From the NCBI GenBank assembly GCA_023405705.1, contig JAEXXR010000194.1:1-10117 (forward strand): a DNA stretch of 10,117 nt, read 5' to 3'. This DNA is from Actinomycetes bacterium (GTDB lineage Bacteria; Actinomycetota; Thermoleophilia; Solirubrobacterales; Solirubrobacteraceae). A program made the translations under genes and the position numbers. The number at the start of each line of letters is the position of its first letter. The stretch's first letter is position 1. Positions 1 through 6,862 of this stretch are shown here, piece after piece. The notes beneath the pieces were generated by a model. It searched no databases. It had not been told where the DNA came from and saw only the letters and a program-made list of their open reading frames with translations.

Positions 1-1589
1 CCGCCGCCTGCGCCGCCGCCGCCCGCGCCTGGGCCGGCACCCCCGCGCACCTGCTGCACCTTCAGCATGAAGCGGTCGATCGGGGTCTCCTCGGGGTCGG
101 GCCGGCCGTCGGTCCCGGCGACGGCGCCGCACGAGCCCGGCCCACCGGCGAAGTCGAGGCCGCAGGAGCCCTGCTGCTCGGTCAGCCGCGCGGCGATCTC
201 GGTGTGCGCGAGCGGGATGACGTAGCGGTCGTGGTACTTGGCGATCGCCAGCAGCCGGTACAGCTCCTCCAGCCCTGCGCCGGTCATCCCGACCCGCTCC
301 GCGATCGCCTCCTCCTCGACGCCGAGCACCTCGCGCTTGCGCATGTGCGCGCGCATCGCGGCGAGGCGGTGGAGCACGTCGCGCACGACCTCCACGTCGC
401 CCGCCGCCAGCAGGTTGGCGAGGTACTCCAGCGGGATCCGCATGTGGTCGATCGCCGGGAAGACGTCGTCGGGGTCGGCCTCGTAGCCGTCGGTCTCCAG
501 CGTCCCGACGATCGGCGACAGCGGCGGCACGTACCAGACCATCGGCAGCGTGCGGTACTCGGGATGGAGCGGCAGCGCCACTCTGTGGCGGACCGCGAGC
601 GTGTAGACCGGCGAGCGCGATGCGGCCGCCAGCCAGTCCTCCGGGATCCCGTCGGCGCGCGCCTGCGCCCGCACCGCCTCGTCGTCGGGGTCGAGGATGA
701 TCGACCGCTGCGACGCCAGCAGATCGCGCTCGTCCGGCACCGAGGCCGCCTCCTCGACGCGGTCGGCGTCGTAGAGGATCAGGCCGAGGTAGCGGATCCG
801 CCCGACGCAGGTCTCCGAGCAGACGGTCGGCTGGCCCTGCTCGATCCGCGGGTAGCAGAGGGTGCACTTCTCGGCCTTGCCAGTCCCGTGGTTGAAGTAG
901 ACCTTCTTGTACGGGCAGCCGGAGACGCAGTAGCGCCAGCCGCGGCAGCGCTCCTGGTCGACGAGCACGATCCCGTCCTCCTCGCGCTTGTACATCGCGC
1001 CGGAAGGACACGACGCCACGCACGACGGGTTCATGCAGTGCTCGCAGATGCGCGGCAGGAAGAAGTAGAAGGCCTCCTCGTATCTCATCCGCACCTGCTC
1101 CTGCAGCGCGGCGAGCGAGGGGTCGGCGGCGGCGTGGAGCGGCCCGCCGGCGAGGCCGTCGTCCCAGTTGGGACCCCATCTCGGCGCGATCGCGTCGCCG
1201 GTCAGCTCCGAGCGCGGCGTCACGACGGGGTCGACCTCCGACAGCGGCGCCGTCTCCAACGCGCCGAAGTCGTAGGTCCACGGCTCGTAGTAGTCGTCGA
1301 TCGTCGGCAGGTCGGGGTTGGCGAAGATCGTCAGCAGCTTCTTCACCTGGCCGCCGGCGCGCAGCTTCAGCCGCCCCTTCTTGTCGAGCGTCCAGCCGCC
1401 GTGCCATCTCTCCTGGTCGCTCCACTGCCGCGGGTAGCCCTCGCCGGGCTTCGTCTCGACGTTGTTGAACCAGACGTACTCGGTGCCGGGCCGGTTGGTC
1501 CAGACCTGCTTGCAGGTGACCGAGCAGGTGTGGCAGCCGATGCACTTGTCGAGGTTCATCACCATCGCCATCTGCGCCTTGACGTGCAT
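1..1589 (-). CDS. narH: Respiratory nitrate reductase beta subunit NarH (3' end outside window)
   Basis: Electron-transfer subunit of the membrane-bound, cytoplasm-facing nitrate reductase NarGHI; it passes electrons from the quinol-oxidising NarI to NarG through four iron-sulfur clusters. All cysteine groups are visible: C16, C19, C22 and C26 near the N-terminus; C182, C185, C190 and C194; C215, C221 and C225; and C242, C245, C257 and C261. The group CRGWRYC has Trp218 where a fourth cysteine would sit, the family signature of the [3Fe-4S] cluster. The start ATG at 1589 gives MHVKAQMAMVMNLDKCIGC, which aligns directly with the start of E. coli NarH, and a strong GAAGGAGG site lies just upstream. 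About 529 codons are in the window without a stop, already longer than the roughly 512 residues of the E. coli protein. The visible C-terminal end turns Gly/Ala-rich and does not resemble the E. coli tail. Identity is secure; only the end is missing. Confidence 0.97.
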   Translation of the reverse strand, partial: MHVKAQMAMVMNLDKCIGCHTCSVTCKQVWTNRPGTEYVWFNNVETKPGEGYPRQWSDQERWHGGWTLDKKGRLKLRAGGQVKKLLTIFANPDLPTIDDYYEPWTYDFGALETAPLSEVDPVVTPRSELTGDAIAPRWGPNWDDGLAGGPLHAAADPSLAALQEQVRMRYEEAFYFFLPRICEHCMNPSCVASCPSGAMYKREEDGIVLVDQERCRGWRYCVSGCPYKKVYFNHGTGKAEKCTLCYPRIEQGQPTVCSETCVGRIRYLGLILYDADRVEEAASVPDERDLLASQRSIILDPDDEAVRAQARADGIPEDWLAAASRSPVYTLAVRHRVALPLHPEYRTLPMVWYVPPLSPIVGTLETDGYEADPDDVFPAIDHMRIPLEYLANLLAAGDVEVVRDVLHRLAAMRAHMRKREVLGVEEEAIAERVGMTGAGLEELYRLLAIAKYHDRYVIPLAHTEIAARLTEQQGSCGLDFAGGPGSCGAVAGTDGRPDPEETPIDRFMLKVQQVRGGAGPGAGGGGAGG

Positions 1590-1599
1590 CGCGCAGCCG

Positions 1600-1607
1600 C
1601 CTCCTTC
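1600..1607 (-). promoter_or_regulatory. Ribosome binding site of narH
   Basis: Read on the minus strand, GAAGGAGG follows directly on the narG stop codon (1610-1608) and lies ten bases before the narH ATG at 1589. It is the strongest Shine-Dalgarno match in the window. It fixes the narH start and supports co-translation of narG and narH from one message. Confidence 0.85.
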
Positions 1608-4600
1608 TCAGAACCGGACCGGCGATCTGCGCTTGCGCACGACCGTCGTCTCGTCGCGGTTGGAGCCGGTCGGCCCGTAGTAGTTGAAGCCCCACGAGAG
1701 GTGGGCGTAGCCGCCGATCAGGTGGGTCGGCTTCATCGTGATCCGCGTCAGCGAGTTCTCGGTCCCGCCGCGGTTGCCGCGCAGCTCGGTCAGCGGCGTG
1801 TTCAGGTGCCGGTCCTTGGCGTGGTACATCATGCAGACGCCCGCCGGCAGCCGGTGGGTGACGACCGCACGGCAGGAGACGATCCCGTTGCGGTTGTAGG
1901 CCTCGACCCAGTCGTCGTCGGCGATCGCGAGCGCCTCGGCGTCCTCGCGGCTGAGCCACAGCACCGGCCCGCCGCGGAACATCGTGAGCATGTGCAGGTT
2001 GTCCTGGAACTCGGAGTGGATCGACCACTTCGAGTGCGGCGTCAGGTAGCGCAGCGTCAGCTCGCGCTCGCCGTTGCCCGCCAGCTCGTCGCCGTCGCCG
2101 AGGCCGCGAGCCGCCAGCGGCGGGCGGTAGGCCGGCAGCGCCTCGCCCAGCTCCAGCATCCACTCGTGGTCCTGGTAGAGGTGCATCCGGCCGCTGAGCG
2201 TGTGGAACGGCTTCAGCCGCTCGGTGTTGAGCGTGAAGGCGGCGTAGCGGCGGTCGCGCGCGTCGAGCCCCGACCACTCCGGCGAGGTCGCGACGTGGCG
2301 CGGCTGGTGCTGGGTGTCGGCGAAGGTGATGCGGTGCTCGGAGCCGGAGGCCGCGAGGTCGGCCAGCCTCAGACCGGTGCGGCCCTCCAGCGAGCGGAAG
2401 CCCTCCTGCGCGACGCGGCCGTTGGAGACGCCCGACAGCGCCAGCATCGCCTCGGCGGCGTCGACGTCGCGGTCCAGGCGCGGCCGCCCGGCGGCGATCC
2501 CCTCGCTCCGCGGCGCCCCGTTCTGGGCCCGCAGCCAGGCGACCTCCTCGCCGCATCTCCACGACGCGCCCTTGACGGCGACGCCGGCCGTCTCGACCAG
2601 CGGCCCGAGCGCCGCCCACTGCTCCGCCAGCGCGCCGTAGTCGCGCTCGACGATGCTGAAGCCGGGCATCGTCACGCCGGGGAGCGGCGCGCACTCGCCC
2701 TTGGTCCAGTCGCGGACGCGGCCGTGCGGCTGCGCGATCTCGCCCGGCGTGTCGTGCTGGATCGGCAGCGTCAGCAGGTCGCGCCGCACGCCGAGCCGCG
2801 GGCCGGCAAGCTCCGCGAACCGCTGCCCGATCGCCTTGAACGCCTCCCAGTCGGTGCGCGCCTCCCACGGCGGCGGGATCGCGGCGTTGAAGGAGTGGAC
2901 GAACGGGTGCATGTCCGTCATCGACAGGTCGTGCTTCTCGTACCAGGTCGCGGCGGGCAGGACGACGTCGGCGTGCAGCGCCGTCGAGGTCATGCGGAAG
3001 TCGGCGTTGACGAGCAGGTCGAGCTTGCCCTTCGGCGCCTGCTCGCGCCAGACGACCTCGCGCGGCCGCTTCTCGGGCGGCGACTCGGCGGCGGTGACGG
3101 TGTCGTCGGGAACGCCGAGCAGGTGGCGCAGGAAGTACTCGTGGCCCTTCGCGGAGGAGCCGAGCAGGTTCGAGCGCCAGAGCGTCAGCACGCGCGGCCA
3201 GTTCTCCGGCGCGTCGGGATCCTCGACGGCGAATCTCAGCCGGCCCGCCTGCAGCTCGCGCACGACCCACTCGCCGGCGCTGCTCGCCTCGCCCGCGTCG
3301 ATCGCGGCCTGCGCCTCGTCGGCGAGCTGGAGCGGGTTGCGGTCGAGCGCGGGGGCGGAGGGGATCCAGCCCATCCGCACCGCCTGCGCGTAGGCGTCGA
3401 TCGTGTGGACGCCTCTGAAGCGCCCGTCGCCGACCGGCGAGGCCAGCTCCTCCGGCGCGATCCGCTCGTAGCGCCACTGGTCGACGTGCGTGTACCAGAA
3501 GGCGGTGCCCTGGGCCAGGCGCGCCGGCCGCCGCCAGTCGAGCCCCATCGCCAGCTGCTGCCAGCCGGCGAAGGTGCGGATCTTCTCCTGCCCGACGTAG
3601 TGGGCCCAGCCGCCGCCGTTGCGCCCGACGCAGCCGCAGACGAGCAGCAGCGTCAGGAAGGAGCGGTAGGTCTGGTCGGAGTGGAACCAGTGGTTGGTGC
3701 CGGCGCCCATCGCGATCATCGAGCGGCCGTCGGAGACCTCTGCGTTGCGCGCGAACTCGCGCGCGACCTTGACGGCGGCGACGCGATCGACCGAGGTGAT
3801 CGGCTCCTGCCACGCGGGCGTGTAGGGGACGGCCGGGTCGTCGTAGCCGCTCGGCCACGTGCCCGGCAGCCCGTCGCGTGGGACGCCGTAGGTCGCCAGC
3901 AGCAGGTCGAAGACGGTCGTCACGCGTCTGCCCGCGACCTCGCGGACCGGCACGCCGCGGACCATCGTGGTCCCGCCGTCGATCGCGGCCGCGGTCCTGG
4001 GCGCTCCGCCTCCGCCGCCGGGTCCGCCCGCCTCGCGCACCGCCCCGCTCGCGCCGCCCTCGTCGAACCGCGCCAGCGTCACCGCGACCGCCTCGCCCTC
4101 GGCCCCCTCGTAGACCGACAGCAGCGGCTCGACCGCCCCCAGCTCGAGGTTCCAGCGCCCGGGCGCTCTCTCGTAGCGGTGGCCGGCGGAGCCGTTGGGG
4201 ACGACCGGCTCCCCGCCCGCGGCGGCGTCGAGCACGACCGGCTTCCAGGCGGCGTGCTCCTCCTCGGAGCCGAGGTCGTCGGCGCAGAGGAAGCGGTCGG
4301 GGACGACCGACCCGTCCGCGCGCTCCTTCAGCGTCACCAGCAGCGGCAGGTCGGTGAACCGACGCGCGTAGTCGCGGAAGCGCGGCACCTCGCGGTCGAC
4401 CCAGAACTCTCTCAGCACGACGTGGCCCATCGCCATCGCCAGCGCGGCGTCGGTGCCGGGCTGGGCGGGGAGCCAGTCGTCGGCGAAGGTCGTGTGGTCG
4501 CTGTAGTCGGGCGAGACGACGACGACCTTCTGCCCGCGGTAGCGCGCCTCGGTCATGAAGTGGGCGTCCGGGGTGCGCGTGATCGGGATGTTCGTGCCCC

Positions 4601-5399
4601 AGATGATCAGGTAGCTGCTGTTCCACCAGTCGGCCGACTCGGGCACGTCGGTCTGGTCGCCGAAGGTCTGCGGCGAGGCCGGCGGCAGGTCGGCGTACCA
4701 GTCGTAGAAGCTCAGCATCGAGCCGCCCAGCAGCGAGACGAAGCGGCTGCCGGAGGCGAAGGAGACCGGCGACATCGCCGGCAGCGGCGTGAAGCCGAGG
4801 ATCCGGTCGGGTCCGTGCGCGGCGATCGTGTGGACGTGCGCGGCGGCGACCAGCTCGGCCGCCTCCTCCCAGCTCGCGCGCACGAAGCCGCCCTTGCCGC
4901 GCTGGCCGACGTAGGTCGCGCGCGCGACCGGGTCGTCCTGCACCGCCTTCCACGCTGCGACCGGATCGCCGCCGAGCCGCGCCTTCTGCGCCCGCCACGC
5001 CTCCAGCAGGCTGCCGCGCACGAGCGGGTGCTTGACCCGCAGCGGCGAGTACGTGTACCAGGAGAAGGAGGCGCCGCGGGGGCAGCCGCGCGGCTCGTGG
5101 TCGGGCATCTCCGGGCCCATCGAGGGGTAGTCGACCGCCTGGTTCTCCCAGGTGATGATCCCCTCCTTGACGTACACCTCCCACGAGCAGGAGCCGGTGC
5201 AGTTGACGCCGTGGGTGGAGCGGACGACCTTGTCGTGGGCCCAGCGGTCGCGATAGGAGCGCTCCCAGTCGCGGTCGCGGCCGATCAGCATGCTCCAGCC
5301 CTCGGCGTTGACCGGGCCGCGGCGGAAGAACTCGTGCGCGTCCGTCAGCAGGGAAGATCCACCTCTGCGACGCCGCTGCGGCTCGTCCCCCGGGGCCAT
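1608..5399 (-). CDS. narG: Respiratory nitrate reductase alpha subunit NarG
   Basis: Catalytic subunit that reduces nitrate to nitrite at a molybdenum bis-MGD cofactor on the cytoplasmic side of the membrane, during anaerobic respiration. Numbering from the ATG at 5399 (1263 residues), the FS0 [4Fe-4S] ligands are H63, C67, C71 and C106 in HGVNCTGSC and EPRGCPRG. The His ligand marks the NarG family rather than Nap. Asp237 in YADLPPASPQ matches the molybdenum-ligand aspartate of E. coli NarG (Asp222). Near-identical family blocks continue to the end, for example DVPESADWWNSSYLI, TRTPDAHF, GGGWAHYVGQEK, LDLLVNADFR, the cofactor-binding C-terminal domain, and GGYAHLSWGFNYYG. A Gly-rich stretch encoded near 4001-4035 is an insertion relative to E. 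coli. The gene leads an operon with narH 18 bp downstream. The start is uncertain: the ATG at 5399 has no Shine-Dalgarno, while AGAGGTGG lies seven bases before an in-frame CTG at 5351, and an ATG at 5291 is also possible. Identity is certain. Confidence 0.97.
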   Translation of the reverse strand: MAPGDEPQRRRRGGSSLLTDAHEFFRRGPVNAEGWSMLIGRDRDWERSYRDRWAHDKVVRSTHGVNCTGSCSWEVYVKEGIITWENQAVDYPSMGPEMPDHEPRGCPRGASFSWYTYSPLRVKHPLVRGSLLEAWRAQKARLGGDPVAAWKAVQDDPVARATYVGQRGKGGFVRASWEEAAELVAAAHVHTIAAHGPDRILGFTPLPAMSPVSFASGSRFVSLLGGSMLSFYDWYADLPPASPQTFGDQTDVPESADWWNSSYLIIWGTNIPITRTPDAHFMTEARYRGQKVVVVSPDYSDHTTFADDWLPAQPGTDAALAMAMGHVVLREFWVDREVPRFRDYARRFTDLPLLVTLKERADGSVVPDRFLCADDLGSEEEHAAWKPVVLDAAAGGEPVVPNGSAGHRYERAPGRWNLELGAVEPLLSVYEGAEGEAVAVTLARFDEGGASGAVREAGGPGGGGGAPRTAAAIDGGTTMVRGVPVREVAGRRVTTVFDLLLATYGVPRDGLPGTWPSGYDDPAVPYTPAWQEPITSVDRVAAVKVAREFARNAEVSDGRSMIAMGAGTNHWFHSDQTYRSFLTLLLVCGCVGRNGGGWAHYVGQEKIRTFAGWQQLAMGLDWRRPARLAQGTAFWYTHVDQWRYERIAPEELASPVGDGRFRGVHTIDAYAQAVRMGWIPSAPALDRNPLQLADEAQAAIDAGEASSAGEWVVRELQAGRLRFAVEDPDAPENWPRVLTLWRSNLLGSSAKGHEYFLRHLLGVPDDTVTAAESPPEKRPREVVWREQAPKGKLDLLVNADFRMTSTALHADVVLPAATWYEKHDLSMTDMHPFVHSFNAAIPPPWEARTDWEAFKAIGQRFAELAGPRLGVRRDLLTLPIQHDTPGEIAQPHGRVRDWTKGECAPLPGVTMPGFSIVERDYGALAEQWAALGPLVETAGVAVKGASWRCGEEVAWLRAQNGAPRSEGIAAGRPRLDRDVDAAEAMLALSGVSNGRVAQEGFRSLEGRTGLRLADLAASGSEHRITFADTQHQPRHVATSPEWSGLDARDRRYAAFTLNTERLKPFHTLSGRMHLYQDHEWMLELGEALPAYRPPLAARGLGDGDELAGNGERELTLRYLTPHSKWSIHSEFQDNLHMLTMFRGGPVLWLSREDAEALAIADDDWVEAYNRNGIVSCRAVVTHRLPAGVCMMYHAKDRHLNTPLTELRGNRGGTENSLTRITMKPTHLIGGYAHLSWGFNYYGPTGSNRDETTVVRKRRSPVRF
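5359..5366 (-). promoter_or_regulatory. Candidate ribosome binding site for an alternative narG start
   Basis: On the minus strand AGAGGTGG ends seven bases before two in-frame CTG codons (5351-5349 and 5348-5346). The four codons from here, AGA GGT GGA TCT, lack the G/C third positions seen in nearly all other narG codons, as if this stretch were a leader rather than coding sequence. A CTG start at 5351 would give a 1247-residue protein, close to the E. coli NarG length. CTG starts are rare, so this remains a suggestion. Confidence 0.4.
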
Positions 5400-5418
5400 G
5401 CGGGCGGTTTGCCCAGAT

Positions 5419-5436
5419 GCGTTCGGGGCCGAACGC
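5419..5436. promoter_or_regulatory. Perfect inverted repeat upstream of narG, possible operator
   Basis: GCGTTCGG and CCGAACGC form a perfect 8-bp inverted repeat separated by GG. It lies 20 to 37 bases upstream of the narG ATG at 5399, inside the divergent promoter region, where a dimeric regulator or an untranslated-leader hairpin could act on the nar operon. I do not recognise it as the site of a named regulator. It does not resemble the FNR consensus TTGAT-N4-ATCAA. Confidence 0.4.
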
Positions 5437-5499
5437 TCCGCCCGTCCGCAGGCGCGCGGACGCGCCAGCTCGGTCTTCGCGGCGGCTCGCGCGGCCGGT

Positions 5500-5530
5500 C
5501 CACGCCCTTGCGCGCACCCCGCGCGCGTGG
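5500..5530. repeat. GC-rich imperfect hairpin in the divergent intergenic region
   Basis: CCACGC (5500-5505) pairs with GCGTGG (5525-5530). An inner stem of GCGCG (5510-5514) and CGCGC (5520-5524) closes a five-base loop, leaving a four-base bulge on the left arm. In sequence this rich in G and C such a structure can arise by chance. It could lie in the nar leader transcript, but nothing shows a function. Confidence 0.25.
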
Positions 5531-5571
5531 GAGGTTCGACATCCCCGCGGCCGGACCTGCCACAGTATTGG

Positions 5572-5587
5572 TTGACCGGCCAATCAG
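5572..5587. promoter_or_regulatory. Imperfect palindrome TTGAC-N6-ATCAG, possible operator of the fad operon
   Basis: TTGACCGGCCAATCAG is an imperfect dyad centred between 5579 and 5580; the core TGACCGG/CCAATCA matches at TGA, GGCC and TCA. It sits in the most AT-containing patch of the 245-bp divergent region, about 60 bases before the thiolase start. TetR-type repressors of fatty acid degradation commonly bind dyads of this size, and CRP-type sites also use two half-sites spaced by six bases. The FNR consensus needs a four-base spacer, so this is not a standard FNR box. The first six bases also resemble a -35 element. Assignment to either divergent operon is inference. Confidence 0.35.
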
Positions 5588-5632
5588 TCCGCCCGATGCG
5601 GATCCGAGAGGGCCGCCTCAGCGAGCTCAAAC

Positions 5633-5642
5633 GAGGTAGGAG
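5633..5642 (+). promoter_or_regulatory. Ribosome binding site of the thiolase gene
   Basis: GAGGTAGGAG precedes the ATG at 5645. The GAGGT part has a seven-base spacer, while the second AGGAG is only two bases from the ATG and probably too close. This supports 5645 as the start. Confidence 0.7.
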
Positions 5643-5644
5643 AC

Positions 5645-6862
5645 ATGTCAAGCACCGAAGCGCTCGTCTTCGACGCCCTCCGCACGCCGCGCGGCAAGGG
5701 CAAGAGCAACGGGTCCCTGCACACCACCAAGCCGGTCGACCTCGTCGTCGGGCTGATGCACGAGATGCTGTCGCGCAACGCGAGCTTCGATCCCAACCGG
5801 ATCGACGACGTCGTGCTCGGCTGCGTCACGCCGGTCGGCGACCAGGGCATGGACATCGCGAAGACCGCCGCGCTGAAGGCCGGGCTGCCCGACACCGTCG
5901 CCGGTGTCCAGCTCAACCGCTTCTGCGCCTCGGGCCTGGAGGCGGTCAACGTCGCCGCCCAGAAGGTCGCCTCCGGCTGGGAGGACATGGTCCTCGCCGG
6001 CGGCGTCGAGTCGATGTCGCGGATCCCGATGGGGACCGACGGCGGCGCCTGGGCGCTCGACCCGGAGACCAACCTGCAGACCGACTTCGTCCCGCAGGGG
6101 ATCTCGGCCGACCTGATCGCGACCGTCGAGGGCTTCTCCCGCGACGACGTCGACTCCTACGCGGTCCGCTCGCAGGAGCGCGCCTCCGCCGCGCAGGCCG
6201 AGGGCCGCTTCAAGAACTCGGTCGTCCCGGTGCTCGACATCAACGACCACGTCGTGCTCGACAACGACGAGTTCATCCGCGCCGGCACGACGACCGAGAC
6301 GCTCGGCAAGCTGAAGCCGTCGTTCGCCGCGATGGGCGAGATGGGCGGCTTCGACGCCGTCGCGCTGCAGAAGTACCACTGGGTCGAGAGAATCGACCAC
6401 GTCCACACGCCCGGCAACAGCTCCGGCATCGTCGACGGCGCCTCGCTGCTGGCGATCGGCAACGCGAAGACCGGCGAGGCGCTCGGCCTGAAGCCGCGTG
6501 CCCGCATCCTCGCGACGGCGGTCTCCGGCGCCGACCCGACGATCATGCTGACGGGCCCGGCGCCCGCCTCCAAGAAGGCGCTGGCGAAGGCCGGCATCAC
6601 GAAGGACCAGCTCGACCTCGTCGAGATCAACGAGGCCTTCGCCGCGGTCGTCCTGCGCTTCGTCAAGGACATGGACCTCGACATGGACAAGGTCAACGTC
6701 AACGGCGGCGCGATCGCGATGGGCCACCCGCTCGGCGCGACCGGCGGCATGATCCTCGGCACGCTGATCGACGAGCTGCACCGCACGGGCGGCAGATACG
6801 GCCTCGCGACGCTCTGCGTCGGCGGCGGCATGGGCATCGCGACGGTCGTGGAGGCGATCTGA
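5645..6862 (+). CDS. fadA: Acetyl-CoA C-acyltransferase (3-ketoacyl-CoA thiolase)
   Basis: Cleaves 3-ketoacyl-CoA with free CoA to acetyl-CoA and a shortened acyl-CoA, the last step of beta-oxidation. The 405-residue length is usual for the thiolase family. The N-terminal nucleophile is Cys94 in [12 protein letters not shown], followed by the GGVESMSR block. The C-terminal half has NEAFAA, His361 in GHPLGATGG, and the second catalytic cysteine, Cys391, in CVGGGMG. All catalytic residues are present, so the enzyme should be active. Its stop overlaps the start of the next gene by one base (TGATG at 6860-6864), indicating translational coupling with the FadB-type protein, its usual partner in the trifunctional complex. 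Members of this family also work in the synthetic direction as acetoacetyl-CoA thiolases, but the partner gene favours degradation. The symbol is by functional analogy. Confidence 0.95.
   Translation: MSSTEALVFDALRTPRGKGKSNGSLHTTKPVDLVVGLMHEMLSRNASFDPNRIDDVVLGCVTPVGDQGMDIAKTAALKAGLPDTVAGVQLNRFCASGLEAVNVAAQKVASGWEDMVLAGGVESMSRIPMGTDGGAWALDPETNLQTDFVPQGISADLIATVEGFSRDDVDSYAVRSQERASAAQAEGRFKNSVVPVLDINDHVVLDNDEFIRAGTTTETLGKLKPSFAAMGEMGGFDAVALQKYHWVERIDHVHTPGNSSGIVDGASLLAIGNAKTGEALGLKPRARILATAVSGADPTIMLTGPAPASKKALAKAGITKDQLDLVEINEAFAAVVLRFVKDMDLDMDKVNVNGGAIAMGHPLGATGGMILGTLIDELHRTGGRYGLATLCVGGGMGIATVVEAI
6850..6854 (+). promoter_or_regulatory. Ribosome binding site of fadB inside the end of the thiolase gene
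   Basis: GGAGG, within the last codons of the thiolase gene, lies seven bases before the ATG at 6862. It decides the fadB start against the long in-frame extension that remains open back into the narG region. Confidence 0.75.

Noticed and set aside
5572..5587. FNR box controlling narG
   Set aside because: The half-sites TTGAC and ATCAG are separated by six bases, whereas FNR needs TTGAT-N4-ATCAA. I kept it only as a generic dyad.
204..5639. Plus-strand open frame of 1811 codons antisense to narGH
   Set aside because: It is rich in Arg, Val, Ala and Leu without domain motifs and lies opposite two genes with complete family signatures. Long antisense frames are expected when third positions are almost all G or C.
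5400..5651. Upstream extension of narG to an ATG at 5651
   Set aside because: It would run through the divergent promoter region and overlap the thiolase start. The added 84 residues have no NarG similarity.
5290..6861. N-terminal extension of fadB making a 1258-residue protein
   Set aside because: The extension overlaps the whole thiolase gene in another frame and is Arg-rich. The ATG at 6862 has a good ribosome binding site and matches the FadB N-terminus.
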